A stretch of DNA of 64,000 nucleotides, from positions 1 to 64,000 of the forward strand of contig NC_012993.1 in assembly GCF_000026365.1 (NCBI RefSeq), given 5' to 3'. This DNA is from Zygosaccharomyces rouxii (lineage: Eukaryota > Ascomycota > Saccharomycetes > Saccharomycetales > Saccharomycetaceae). Positions 10,186 through 19,236 of the stretch are shown here, one piece after another (position 1 is the stretch's first letter; each line of letters begins with the position of its first letter). Both the position numbers and the translations under genes were made by a program. The notes under the pieces are model-generated. The model was not told the origin of the DNA. It made no database searches and was given only the letters and a program-made list of their open reading frames with translations.

Positions 10186-10610
10186 TTGTGGAAAGTTTCT
10201 CCGATAACCAGATTGACTTCCATTGCATTTAGTGGTAATTTTATGTTCCTCCGAAGATTATATCATTCCAATGAAGCTTCCAAAGGTAGACATAATCGAC
10301 AGAATAAATTTCTTTCTAGTATAATAACTACCGTTCCAGGTGTGAACTGGGAAAATGGGATCAAATGGAAAATGAATCAGCATTTACAAAATAGAAATGC
10401 CATCGACGGGGGTAAACGTGATAGTTTTTTCTATGGAAACCAATGATTTCACTTTTTTGAAAAAAAGTTTAAACCTCTTGTTTCCAATAAGGATGTGGCT
10501 GGACCAAGAAGTTACTCGAGCAGCTTGTCTCTGGTCAATTGTTACTTTACCATGACCTGGACTGTATTGCTGCGGATGCGCTCAGAGCGTGCGAAACTTC
10601 TTCTGATTAA
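10186..10610 (+). pseudogene. COS-like C-terminal remnant
   Basis: Degraded fragment with recognisable pieces: RLYHSNEASK, then a second DUP-repeat-like stretch (TTVPGVNWENGIKWKMNQHLQNRN, with a FFYGNQ tail), then a C-terminal part in other frames (KSLNLLFP near 10470 and TWTVLLRMRSERAKLLLIK ending near 10608). It aligns with 13622-14008 and with the 3' part of the remnant at 3077. It has no start, several frame changes, and lies tail-to-tail with the minus-strand DUP gene at 10848. Confidence 0.65.
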
Positions 10611-10847
10611 ATAAATGTGGCCTTAGAGCATAAAGAATTTACCGGCTAACGACGGTCTCTTGCTTCTAAATCAATAAATTTTGTTTTGCCCGTGGATATT
10701 CGGATATTGATTTTGAGAAGTTCTAAGTGAAAAATAGAGCCATTGTTCAGAACGAGGATTTTTGACTGCCAAACCACAGAAGCCTACAATAGACATCGAA
10801 GAAGGGACTAGCTCTTAATGTGCTTTTAATCTCCTATGAAAAACATA

Positions 10848-11702
10848 CTATTGAGCGGTAGCGAATAAATCAAAAATGGTACGAGAAATAAACAATACAA
10901 GGTGGCCCAGGGACATAATCATAAGCAACGCAGCTTCTATTACCCCCAAGTAAAGCATTGAGGTGTTGAAAATATTGCGAAACTTCTCGAAAATACCATC
11001 TCTACATTCATCTTTTTCGGCCGTTTGTAATAATTCACCAAAGTTCTCAATGCTATTGTTATAATTCGCAACTGCTCTCTCAGTTAGCGCTTTATTTGGT
11101 GGATTTTTCCAAAAATTGCTGCATATTTCTCCATCAAAATAACATCGGATATCGTAGGTCTGACGCTCTATTGGTTTTACGATTTCTCTCACAAAAAAGC
11201 GCATACAATGCTCCCCACTGTAAAACACGGAATAATGATTTCCCCCCTCTTCACAAAATCGATTAACTCTAGATGCAATTTTCCGCCAAGCTACTGGATC
11301 CCCGGTCAGGTCCATTTTAACCACTTCCTTCAATAACTTTTGGAGCACTTTTTTCTCAATATCAACTTTTTTCCTATGGTGAATAAAATCCGCAAAAAGC
11401 ATAGTAAAGCATAGGAAGTAATGAATGATTATCCATAGAGGAGAATATAGGTCTGAAAGCTCTGGTTCAGTTATATTATTATAAAGGTCTCGCAGACTAA
11501 AGTACATCAACCGTGCAGTCAATGACACAAATGCAAGGAAAAGAGAGAAGCTAATGTCGGATATCCATGTTTTCTCGAAGAAATATGGGTCAAGGAAGTA
11601 CATCAACTTTCCAGCAGAACTCTCTGCTGGCAATTCTATCTCCTCCTCCTCATACCTCTGTACACACTTTTCTAAATCCATTTCACTCTCGTCACTTATC
11701 AT
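10848..11702 (-). CDS. Single-DUP-domain membrane protein
   Basis: 284 aa from the ATG at 11702. The paralogues start two codons earlier (MSMISDE), but that first ATG reads ATC here, so translation starts at the equivalent of Met3. It has the acidic N-terminus with ELPAESS, hydrophobic segments at about 48-70 and 87-108, the DUP domain (TGDPVAWRKIASRVNRF), the conserved KPIERQTYDIRCY stretch and a C-terminal hydrophobic segment. The C-terminal segment is the part that differs most from its paralogues. Intact. It pairs head-to-head with the intact COS-like gene at 12246, making unit C the only pair in which both partners are complete. Confidence 0.87.
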   Translation of the reverse strand: MISDESEMDLEKCVQRYEEEEIELPAESSAGKLMYFLDPYFFEKTWISDISFSLFLAFVSLTARLMYFSLRDLYNNITEPELSDLYSPLWIIIHYFLCFTMLFADFIHHRKKVDIEKKVLQKLLKEVVKMDLTGDPVAWRKIASRVNRFCEEGGNHYSVFYSGEHCMRFFVREIVKPIERQTYDIRCYFDGEICSNFWKNPPNKALTERAVANYNNSIENFGELLQTAEKDECRDGIFEKFRNIFNTSMLYLGVIEAALLMIMSLGHLVLFISRTIFDLFATAQ

Positions 11703-12245
11703 ACTGATACTGCCTTATTGGTTGAATACACCATTGTTGTTGCGAGTGTCAGTTTGTGTCTGAATTGCCGCCTTTTATATATTTTTCACCCCGGATTGCT
11801 TCCGCCCTTGATTGTTCCCTCCCCGCGGAACAATTTCATGCAGGAGAAACTCGAAGTGTCAAAATGGCAACGTATATATACGAAAGCGGTAGACAGGTAG
11901 TTCAAAAATCAATTTTGAATCTCTAATCAGAGCTCTGAAAGATTGCCTTATGTCTGGTGTGTCGGCACCTTATGTTACTTTTGCACGACCTTTTGCCAGG
12001 AATATCATTTTCTTATATATTTCTACTTTCAAGCGAGAAGGACATTATAAAAGGTGTATACGTATAGGTAACATGAACTTTGTTCGGACTTGCATGGATT
12101 GTTATCCATTGTTATCAGGAGTTTCTTTTTCTGTAATCCTCCCCATTTCGCTCCTCCGATGACGATAAAAATCTGATCTCGTTTCTCATAGCAACTCAGG
12201 AAACTACTCATTACATGGAACGACAGGGATATAGAATGAACAAAC
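11703..12245. promoter_or_regulatory. Shared divergent promoter, DUP pair C
   Basis: Third copy of the divergent promoter, between two intact genes. It carries the perfect palindrome at 11811-11834, the AATCAATTTTGAATCTCTAA block near 11909, a TATATATTTC box near 12014, and the GATGACGATAAAAATCTGAT block near 12158. Confidence 0.6.
11811..11834. promoter_or_regulatory. Conserved 8-bp-arm inverted repeat
   Basis: Perfect ATTGTTCC-N8-GGAACAAT with spacer CTCCCCGC, identical to the element at 8427-8450 and at the same relative position upstream of the minus-strand DUP gene. Confidence 0.5.
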
Positions 12246-13301
12246 ATGGAATCTGATAAAGAATCACAAAGGCCTGTCTTACCCAAGGACCTCTTTAGAA
12301 ATGGCTTGACATGGATTTTATATGAAATTTTCAAGCATTATTTCCCCAGTGTGGTCTCATGTACATTCTGCGTCATCACCTGGGTAGCATTTTCAATGGA
12401 TGCTTTTTATCAAAATGTCCCTGGACTCTACATGATTGGCAGGGTTGTCTTTGAATCTGCAATTAACTTCCCCCTTGGATGGCTTTATTATTCGAAATCG
12501 CATCCCGATACGACATTGTTGGTTCAGCAGGTGTTAAAATCGAATCCTGGTCTTGATATCGAGAAATGGGACGAAATTGCGAATAGATTAAACTCTTCCT
12601 TTTACCAAGAACATATGTGGAACACACCTTACTTTTTTTATGATGGTCAACAGGGTCAACTTGCATTCAGAAATAATGTTTTAAGGCCATATCTCGAAGG
12701 GAAATTTGAAGATATTTCCGATAAGGACAAGATACAATCAGCAAAGTTTTACCTACAATCAATAAATGAAAATTTTAAACTATCATTAAAGGACAATTTG
12801 CCAGAATCCTTTCTAAATTCTGAACTACCCAGGGACACCTACAGAAACAAATCTATGCTTCACTCGCGACATTTGTTCATGGGAATCATATTTTTGCGGC
12901 GTCAATATCAAATTTTGTTGGGGATCGTAATGGGACTTTTTCAGAAATCATTTTTTAGTTTGTTTTGTTGCATATTTTGGGATCAAATTTTCTCAAGAGA
13001 CAACTGGAGCTTCTATTGGTTGGTATATCCAGAGATGGGTATAATGCAAGGAATAAAATTTTTGGCAATCATAACAAAAGTTAGTCCTGGAGAAGAACTG
13101 GATAAATGGGACCAAATAGCCAGGTATATGAATCAATATTTGTCTGAGGAATATAAACATCTTCCTAATAATAATTTTTTTGACGGTAAGCACTGTTTAG
13201 ACTGTTACCAAGCTTGCTTTAAACCACTTTCCGTTGGAAACAGCTTAGTTTATGGAGAGTTGAAGGAAATTGTGGAGTTTACAAAACGAAGAGTAGAGTA
13301 A
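12246..13301 (+). CDS. COS-like (DUP380-type) membrane protein
   Basis: 351 aa, intact, from ATG (MESDKESQRPVLPKDLFRN). LPKDLFRNGLTWILYE is an especially close match to the COS N-terminal signature. Hydrophobic segments follow, then DUP repeat 1 (SNPGLDIEKWDEIANRLNSSFYQ, with the YFFYDGQQG turn), a hydrophobic central region, and DUP repeat 2 (SPGEELDKWDQIARYMNQYL, with FFDGKHCLDCYQ). It has the expected two-DUP architecture. It shares a divergent promoter with the single-DUP gene at 10848. Its 3' end falls inside the tract nearly identical to unit B. Endosomal cargo sorting is the family-level role; the function of this paralogue is untested. Confidence 0.88.
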   Translation: MESDKESQRPVLPKDLFRNGLTWILYEIFKHYFPSVVSCTFCVITWVAFSMDAFYQNVPGLYMIGRVVFESAINFPLGWLYYSKSHPDTTLLVQQVLKSNPGLDIEKWDEIANRLNSSFYQEHMWNTPYFFYDGQQGQLAFRNNVLRPYLEGKFEDISDKDKIQSAKFYLQSINENFKLSLKDNLPESFLNSELPRDTYRNKSMLHSRHLFMGIIFLRRQYQILLGIVMGLFQKSFFSLFCCIFWDQIFSRDNWSFYWLVYPEMGIMQGIKFLAIITKVSPGEELDKWDQIARYMNQYLSEEYKHLPNNNFFDGKHCLDCYQACFKPLSVGNSLVYGELKEIVEFTKRRVE

Positions 13302-13569
13302 AGAGAGAAAAATACATCGTGTTTTTTACTCACAACCTGAGAGTGGCACTGTATAGTATCACAAAATATGTTAGCATCACAGGTAATGCAACTGATGGTC
13401 CCAGGGAGTACTTATTTCCTGTGGAGTAATTCTCCTAACTAAGTTTGTTGCCTCTTGGCCAAAGATTATCTATAAGGACAGTAATCAGGAAAAAAGAAAA
13501 ATAAGAGTTAGAATTGACGGTCCTAAGTTTAATTAAAATCCTTATGTGTATGAACTCACCCCTGTAATT
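13224..13569. repeat. Near-identical duplicated 3' flank (copy 2)
   Basis: Partner of 9838-10183, three substitutions over about 346 nt. It covers the last codons and 3' flank of the intact COS-like gene; one of the substitutions is the AGA/TGA difference near the stop. Confidence 0.8.
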
Positions 13570-13621
13570 ACTTGTCAAAAGTTTTTCATATCCATCTCCA
13601 GATTGAAGTCCATGGCATTTA

Positions 13622-14008
13622 GTGGTGATTTTATGTTCCTCCAAAGATTTTAGCACTCCAATGAAGCTTCCAAAGGTAGGTGTAATCGACAGAATAAAAT
13701 TTTTGTCTATTATAATAACTGCTGTTCCAGGTGTGAACTTGGGACAATGGGATCAAACAGCTATGAGAACAAATCAGCATTTAAGAAATAGAAATGCCAA
13801 CGACGGGGTAGACGTGATATTTTTTTCGACGGCAACCAAGTTTTTTGCTTTTTTGAGAGAGTTAGAAGCTTTTGTTTACGATATGGATGTGGTTTATTTG
13901 AGAAGCTGCTCGAGCCGCCTTTCTCTGGCCAATGGTTACTACACCGTGACCTGGGCTGTATTGCTGCGGATGTGTTCAGAGCGTGCGAACCTCCTTCTGA
14001 TTAAATAA
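13622..14008 (+). pseudogene. COS-like C-terminal remnant
   Basis: An open stretch of 129 codons that begins with GTG, not ATG. It encodes a second-DUP-repeat-like segment (VIDRIKFLSIIITAVPGVNLGQWDQTAMRTNQ in two parts, then FFSTATKFF) and the same C-terminal tail (SERANLLLIK) as the remnants at 3077 and 10186. The first DUP repeat and the membrane segments are missing. The shared downstream block beginning TTTACCGGCTAACGAC also occurs after the other two remnants (near 3975 and 10639). It is best read as the fossil 3' end of a third COS-like lineage. Confidence 0.65.
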
Positions 14009-14248
14009 ATGTGGCCTTGGAATATAAAGAATTTACCGGCTAACGACTACCTCTCAATTCTAAATCAATAAACTTTGCTTTGGTTATGGGTATTTAAAGA
14101 CATTGGTTTGAGAAGTTCTAATCAAAAGATAGATCCATTGTTCAGAACGAGAACGAGGTTTTTAGACTGCCATACCACAGAAGCCTACAATAGACATCGA
14201 AGAAGGGACTAGCTCTTAATGTGCTTTTAATCTCCTATGAAAAACATA

Positions 14249-15109
14249 CTATTGAGCGGTAGCGAATAAATTAAAAATGGCACAAGAAATCATCGAGATA
14301 ATGAAGGCCATGATCATAACCACAAAGGACACTGTTTCTATTATCATGAAGTAAAACATTGAGATGTTGAAAATATTGCGATACCTCTCGAAAATACCAT
14401 CTCTACATCCATCTTTTTCTGCCGTATGTGATAATCCACCAAAGTTCTCAAAGCTCTTGTTATAATTCGCAAGTGCTCTCTCGGCTAACACCTTATTTGG
14501 TGGATTTTTCCAAAAATTCCTGTACATTTTTCCTTCGTAATAACATCGGATGTCGTAGGTCTGGCACTCTATTGGTTTTACGATTTCTCTCACAAAAAAG
14601 TGCATACAATGCTCTCCACTGTAAAAAACGGAATAATGATATCCTGTCTCTTTAGAAAAGAGATTAACTCTAGATGCAATTTTCCGCCAAGCTGCTGGAT
14701 CCCCAGTCAGGTCCACCTCAGCCACTTCCTTCAATAACTTTTGGAGCGCTTTTGTATCAATATCAACTTTCTTCCTATCGTAGATGAAGTCCAAAAAAGA
14801 AAAAGTAAAGCATAGGAAATAATGAATGATCATCCATAAAGGAGAAAATAGGTCTGAAAGTTTTGTTTCAATTTTATTATCATAAAAGTCTCGCAGACAA
14901 AAGTACGCTAACGGTGCAAACGATGAAATAAATGTACCTAAAAGAGAGAAGCCAATGTCGGATATCCATGTTTTCTCGAAAAAATATGGGGCAAGGAAGT
15001 ATTTCAACTTTCCACTAGTACTGTCCTCTGGCAATTCTATTTCCTCCTCTTCATACGCCTGCACACACTTTTCTAAATCCATTTCACCTTCGTCACTTAT
15101 CACACTCAT
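14249..15109 (-). CDS. Single-DUP-domain membrane protein
   Basis: 286 aa, intact, from ATG (MSVISDEGEMDLEKC). Acidic N-terminus with ELPEDST (about 20-31), hydrophobic segments at about 50-72 and 89-110, the DUP domain at about 137-180 (GDPAAWRKIASRVN around W141), the KPIECQTYDIRCYY stretch at about 178-191, and a C-terminal hydrophobic region at about 250-280. It is the last complete minus-strand member of the array. Its expected divergent COS-like partner is missing: the promoter similarity ends near 15370 and an unrelated COS-type fragment follows. Confidence 0.87.
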   Translation of the reverse strand: MSVISDEGEMDLEKCVQAYEEEEIELPEDSTSGKLKYFLAPYFFEKTWISDIGFSLLGTFISSFAPLAYFCLRDFYDNKIETKLSDLFSPLWMIIHYFLCFTFSFLDFIYDRKKVDIDTKALQKLLKEVAEVDLTGDPAAWRKIASRVNLFSKETGYHYSVFYSGEHCMHFFVREIVKPIECQTYDIRCYYEGKMYRNFWKNPPNKVLAERALANYNKSFENFGGLSHTAEKDGCRDGIFERYRNIFNISMFYFMIIETVSFVVMIMAFIISMISCAIFNLFATAQ

Positions 15110-15210
15110 CTTACTGCGTTGGTTAGATGCATAATTGCTGTTACGAGTGTCAGTTTGTGTCTGAATTACCGCCTTTTATGTCTTTTCACTCCGGATTGCT
15201 TCCCCCCTTG

Positions 15211-15234
15211 ATTGTTCCCTCCCCGCGGGACAAT
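15211..15234. promoter_or_regulatory. Conserved inverted repeat, one mismatch
   Basis: ATTGTTCC-N8-GGGACAAT upstream of the minus-strand DUP gene; one arm position differs from the perfect copies at 8427 and 11811. Confidence 0.45.
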
Positions 15235-15529
15235 TTCATGCAGGAGAAACTCGAAGTGTCAAAATGATAACATATAGATAGGAAAAGGGTAGACAGGTAG
15301 TTCAAAATTCAATTTTGAATCTCGAATCAGAGCTCTAAAGAATTGCCTTATGTCTGGTGCGTCGGCACCTTCTTTCACTTTGCTTACCCTTTTTTGTTGA
15401 TAGCATACAGGGCCGCGGGTTTATCATCTGAGGACAAAAAATAATAGTATACATGGTTTTTGTATGACAGTCCACTGCTCACTGTAGTTCCTTATCGCAT
15501 ACGTTACTTGAATTATGAAGATATCTTAA

Positions 15530-15556
15530 ATAAGATAAGATAAGATAAGATAAGAA
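15530..15556. promoter_or_regulatory. Overlapping GATAAG tandem tract
   Basis: A 5-bp tandem repeat that spells GATAAG four times with shared Gs (15534, 15539, 15544, 15549). GATAAG is the binding core for GATA factors of nitrogen control in yeast (Gln3/Gat1 family). A shorter version with two copies sits at 25940-25950 upstream of the intact COS-like gene. Confidence 0.35.
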
Positions 15557-15900
15557 GTAAATCTTCGTTGGTAATGAGTTCTGTTGCGAGGTTCGAGGTT
15601 GAAAAACGCTATGGCAACCTGGTTGACGACGTGCACTTATTTGTACTATAACCACGCCCACAATAGAGCAAGGTAGCTTTTAAGATTCCTAGTTTTTATG
15701 TTACCAGCTGACTTTTTCAGATCCTTGTAAATATGGCACATTCATGAAACCATCAAATTACCACTGGGTGACAACGCAGGTTGTGCTTTGCCTGTCGTTT
15801 CTATTCCTGTTCGTGCCAAGTGTAGCAATCCCAGAATCATTCATCATGTTATATTTGACAAACTTTTGCGTGAGTTTCATTTATTTTCTGCTCTTCGTTA
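15530..15900 (+). pseudogene. 5' fragment of a second COS-like type
   Basis: Aligns over about 370 nt with the promoter and first codons of the intact COS-like gene at 26055. Shared features are a GATAAG tandem tract, AAGTAAATCTTCGTTGG, AAAACGCTATGGCAACC, and the coding text for a tyrosine/threonine-lysine stretch followed by YxWVTxQ and a membrane segment. The ATG region is altered (CACAATAGAGCAAGG against CATAATGGAGAAAGA), frames are broken, and nothing matches after about 15900. It is evidence that the two ends of this accessory region have exchanged or duplicated material. Confidence 0.7.
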
Positions 15901-17053
15901 GGTAGATGCATGGGGGTTATTCTGTGCTAACCGCCCATTAAGTAAATTCTCGGAATTATTCTTCATCCATCGATTCAATTTGAGGCAAACGGGCTAAAAT
16001 ATGCAGGGACAACTTAGAAACTGTCCTCATCAATGCAGCACTCAGACCTTCTTATTCCCCACTCATTACAACCCGTTCTGAGAAAAGGGGTCTCTACGCA
16101 ACTTCCTCGACATTTCCAGCATTCTTCTGTGAATGTTCTCTAAGAAGCTTTAACAAATAGCGGGGGTGTCATCCAAACTTGCGAAAGTTGCAAATGTATT
16201 CCGATATCTCTGACATTGGCTTTCAAGACTTGACAGGGTGCATAGGAAAGGGCTTGTGGCTCCCGTATGTTTTTCGTCCGGATCGCTTCCATTTTAAGTA
16301 CAAAGGATTTTATACATCATTTGTGCAGATCTTCGAAGGTCTGAAACTTTTCGCAAAATTTGGGGCACTCAATTTCAAGTCAGTTGATCCCTTTAATATA
16401 TAAGCGAACCATTGAGCAGCACAACCCGGCCGTCTTGAAGTTCAGTCCACCAGAACTCTATCCACATAACGCAGTTCTATATTTTTTAGTCTACCATCTC
16501 GACTCTTCAGAAGAGCATAAGGCCTCCAAAAAGCAGACCAATTTTAAAGGGTTAGTGGCACTGTAGTTTCATCAATTACATAATCAAAAACATTATTTAC
16601 TAAGCTTAGACACGTCCAGGATTTCACATTTATAGGTGGTAGTCAAAGTGCAAAGTTTAGAATTACAGTATCAGTTGGGAAACTGCGTATAGTCTACCCC
16701 TCCTTACCTAAGAAACTTCTTAGATATTTTGAATATTCAAATGACACAATCCCATGCTTTTCCAACAATGAACACATAGTTAACCAAGTACTCCCAAAAC
16801 AAAATAAAAAAAAAAAAAAAAAAAAAAAAAAGCTTCACAGTCCCCCAAGAATATCGTATTGTATTATATCTGCATCTCCACATTATTTAGCATGCATTCG
16901 ATAGACATCAAAAAAACAACAAAGCAATACAAGACAAATGACACGCACGCATACACGCATGCAGGCACACAAACGATTCATGCTCAGAGATATCTAACAG
17001 CGATCGCTAAAAGCCTTCGTTTGACCTCTAGATCAGCCTTCTGATAATTTGAA
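15901..17053. other. Intergenic stretch, no supported gene
   Basis: No gene recognised. It includes a 26-nt A-run at 16806-16831 and short open frames without motifs. It separates the DUP array from the MFS gene, which is transcribed toward it. Confidence 0.4.
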
Positions 17054-18580
17054 TTAGTCTATCCTCTTAGAATAGGGATTTTTGGAACGAATCTTGGAAC
17101 CAAATGCATAAAACACAAACGGAATGGGAATCATTCCCAATGCAACAAAGGCAATTGTAGAAGCTCCCCAATGGACCCCCAAATTACCAAATAGAGCAGA
17201 CCCGAACAATGGGAACACACCAGCCAAAATTGACCTGAAAAAGGTGTTTGCAGCTATTGCAGAGGCCGCATACTTCGTAAAGGCGTCCACCAAGTAGTTG
17301 AGACAGCCCTGAAAAATAACGAAAAATCCAAAAGCCATGCAGGACAACCCGATACAGGGAGCAATCCAGTGAACATGGGCCCACGAAGTCCAGGCGAATA
17401 TAAACAGCCCAGTAGGCATTAACCATGCGAACATCATCATAGGCGGAAACCTCTCCTCCGGAATGGGAACACCTTTATTTGCTATCAGGATCCTTCTGTA
17501 TCTGAGCCCTCCCCACACATTAGCTACACCGCCCAGAATCACGCCAACGAGGACAGCTAACATCGGCAAGTTTCCAAGGGTACCCTCCCAACCTCTTGTC
17601 ATCTTAAAGGTCAGTGGCAGTGAAGTCACAATGAGATACAATATTCCGAAAACATAACTGGCGAACAGCGCCAGAAAAAACACAATTGGAGTTGCAAGCA
17701 TAGCGAATGGTCTTATCAAATGAGTACTCAAATACTCATTGAGGTCCAGATCCCACTCTTCATGTTTCGCATGGTAGGCCCAATTTCCAGTCCTCTTCCG
17801 GATTTTCTTGGCCCTGTAAGCCAACAAAACCCCGGAGTGTGACTCAGAAACCGTGAAAACGGCAACAACCATGATGAACCCTTGCACAATGCAACTGAAC
17901 CACAGTGGCCATCGCCACTCGTCGGAGCCGCCAACTTGAAATGTCAACAAAGAACAAATAACCGGTCCCACTGTTGTACCACACACAACAAACATCGCGT
18001 AAAATACCATGGCAATCGATCTCACACGGATCGACCAAAAATCTGACAGAACACCTCCAGACGACACAACCGGGCTACCCCCAAAGAATCCGGCAAAAAA
18101 CCTCGTCGCTAATAGACTGGCAAAGTCTTTCGAACTAGCTGATCCCAAAGTAAACACCATCGAAACTAGCAGCGATCCGAATATCGCAATCTTCCGACCA
18201 TACATCTCTGACAGCGGTGCAAAGAACATCGGTCCAAAAGCTATTCCCAGCACATACAACGACGTTGCTAACAGTGCCTTTTCTCGGCTCACATTGAAGT
18301 ACTCACCCAGATGTGATACGGAGGGCGAGGTGGTCGTCGAATTGAACTGCGCTGAGAACGTCGCAAGACCGTAAATCGCGGTATGCCATAGCTTCTTCCC
18401 CCTACTCCAGTTGAACGGGCTTCCCGGATCTCCTTCACTGAATTCCACCAAAAGACTGTTCGTATTGGATTCGGACGACATATCCAGAAGGTGCTCTTTG
18501 TCCAGAACATTACCGCCGTCCTCGTTGTCTCCTAGCTGACTGTTAGAACATGTATCCCTAGAATCCGCATGCTCATTCAT
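17054..18580 (-). CDS. MFS drug/polyamine-type exporter (DHA1-like)
   Basis: 508 aa from ATG. A hydrophilic acidic N-terminus of about 62 residues ends in DPGSPFNWSRGKK, the DPxxPxNWS motif that precedes helix 1 in fungal DHA1 transporters of the TPO1/FLR1 type. The motif A signature LSEMYGRK is at 123-130. About twelve hydrophobic helices follow, with a central loop (about 255-285, basic RAKKIRKR) between helices 6 and 7. Length and layout are standard for the family. These proteins are proton antiporters at the plasma membrane that export drugs or polyamines; the substrate here cannot be read from sequence. A decayed relative lies at 28130-28866. It diverges from the SNG1-type gene at 19237. 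Confidence 0.85.
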   Translation of the reverse strand: MNEHADSRDTCSNSQLGDNEDGGNVLDKEHLLDMSSESNTNSLLVEFSEGDPGSPFNWSRGKKLWHTAIYGLATFSAQFNSTTTSPSVSHLGEYFNVSREKALLATSLYVLGIAFGPMFFAPLSEMYGRKIAIFGSLLVSMVFTLGSASSKDFASLLATRFFAGFFGGSPVVSSGGVLSDFWSIRVRSIAMVFYAMFVVCGTTVGPVICSLLTFQVGGSDEWRWPLWFSCIVQGFIMVVAVFTVSESHSGVLLAYRAKKIRKRTGNWAYHAKHEEWDLDLNEYLSTHLIRPFAMLATPIVFFLALFASYVFGILYLIVTSLPLTFKMTRGWEGTLGNLPMLAVLVGVILGGVANVWGGLRYRRILIANKGVPIPEERFPPMMMFAWLMPTGLFIFAWTSWAHVHWIAPCIGLSCMAFGFFVIFQGCLNYLVDAFTKYAASAIAANTFFRSILAGVFPLFGSALFGNLGVHWGASTIAFVALGMIPIPFVFYAFGSKIRSKNPYSKRID

Positions 18581-19236
18581 TGCGGTCTTTACGGTACTAC
18601 TTCAACTTTGCTTATTAACAGGCTCAGTTCATCTTTTTCATATATAGTTGTTTTTTTTTCTTATCGTTCGTTGGTTGCCTTTGTTGCAGCTTATGAAAAA
18701 ATATCTTCAGACCCCACAGACCCTTTCATTAGTAAAGAGAAAAGAGCGTTCACTTTGACAGAAGTGGAAGGACACCCTGATGCAGGCCGTTATAAAAGGG
18801 GAGCAACCACCATCATCTTGCCGGTCTTTTGTTTCCCTGTAACCCAAATTGCTTGACACAGTCTTTGGAGTAACCTGGAATAACCTGGCCACTTGAAATA
18901 AATCGGATGAAAGTATCGAAACTGCTGAATATCGCGACCGAGGAATGCTATCTTTCTGCTCCTCAAGCAGGTCAAAATAGGAGATAGCAGGTAATGATCA
19001 TAAATCGCTCTATTCCGGTGTAACCGTATCTAGTTTCTTTAGCAATACCTTTTTTTAAGGGACCGAAATGACGAAAATGACGAAAATGATGGGTTTCGCC
19101 AAAGAATGTATTAAGTAAGCAGCGAGCTCTTCGGTCAGAGGTATATGAAGTTGAAGTGCTCGTAATGTAGAGCTTCCTTGTCACAACTGAAGTGTACTTC
19201 ACATTTTGTTGCCTTTGGTTGAACTACCACGACGAC
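18581..19236. promoter_or_regulatory. Divergent promoter, MFS / SNG1-type genes
   Basis: About 650 nt between two divergent, putatively stress- or drug-related membrane protein genes. A TTAGTAA sequence at 18729-18735 fits the Yap1 recognition pattern (TTAGTAA/TTACTAA), which would suit drug-response genes. A TTATAAAAGG TATA-like box is at about 18790. Both are motif-level observations only. Confidence 0.3.
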
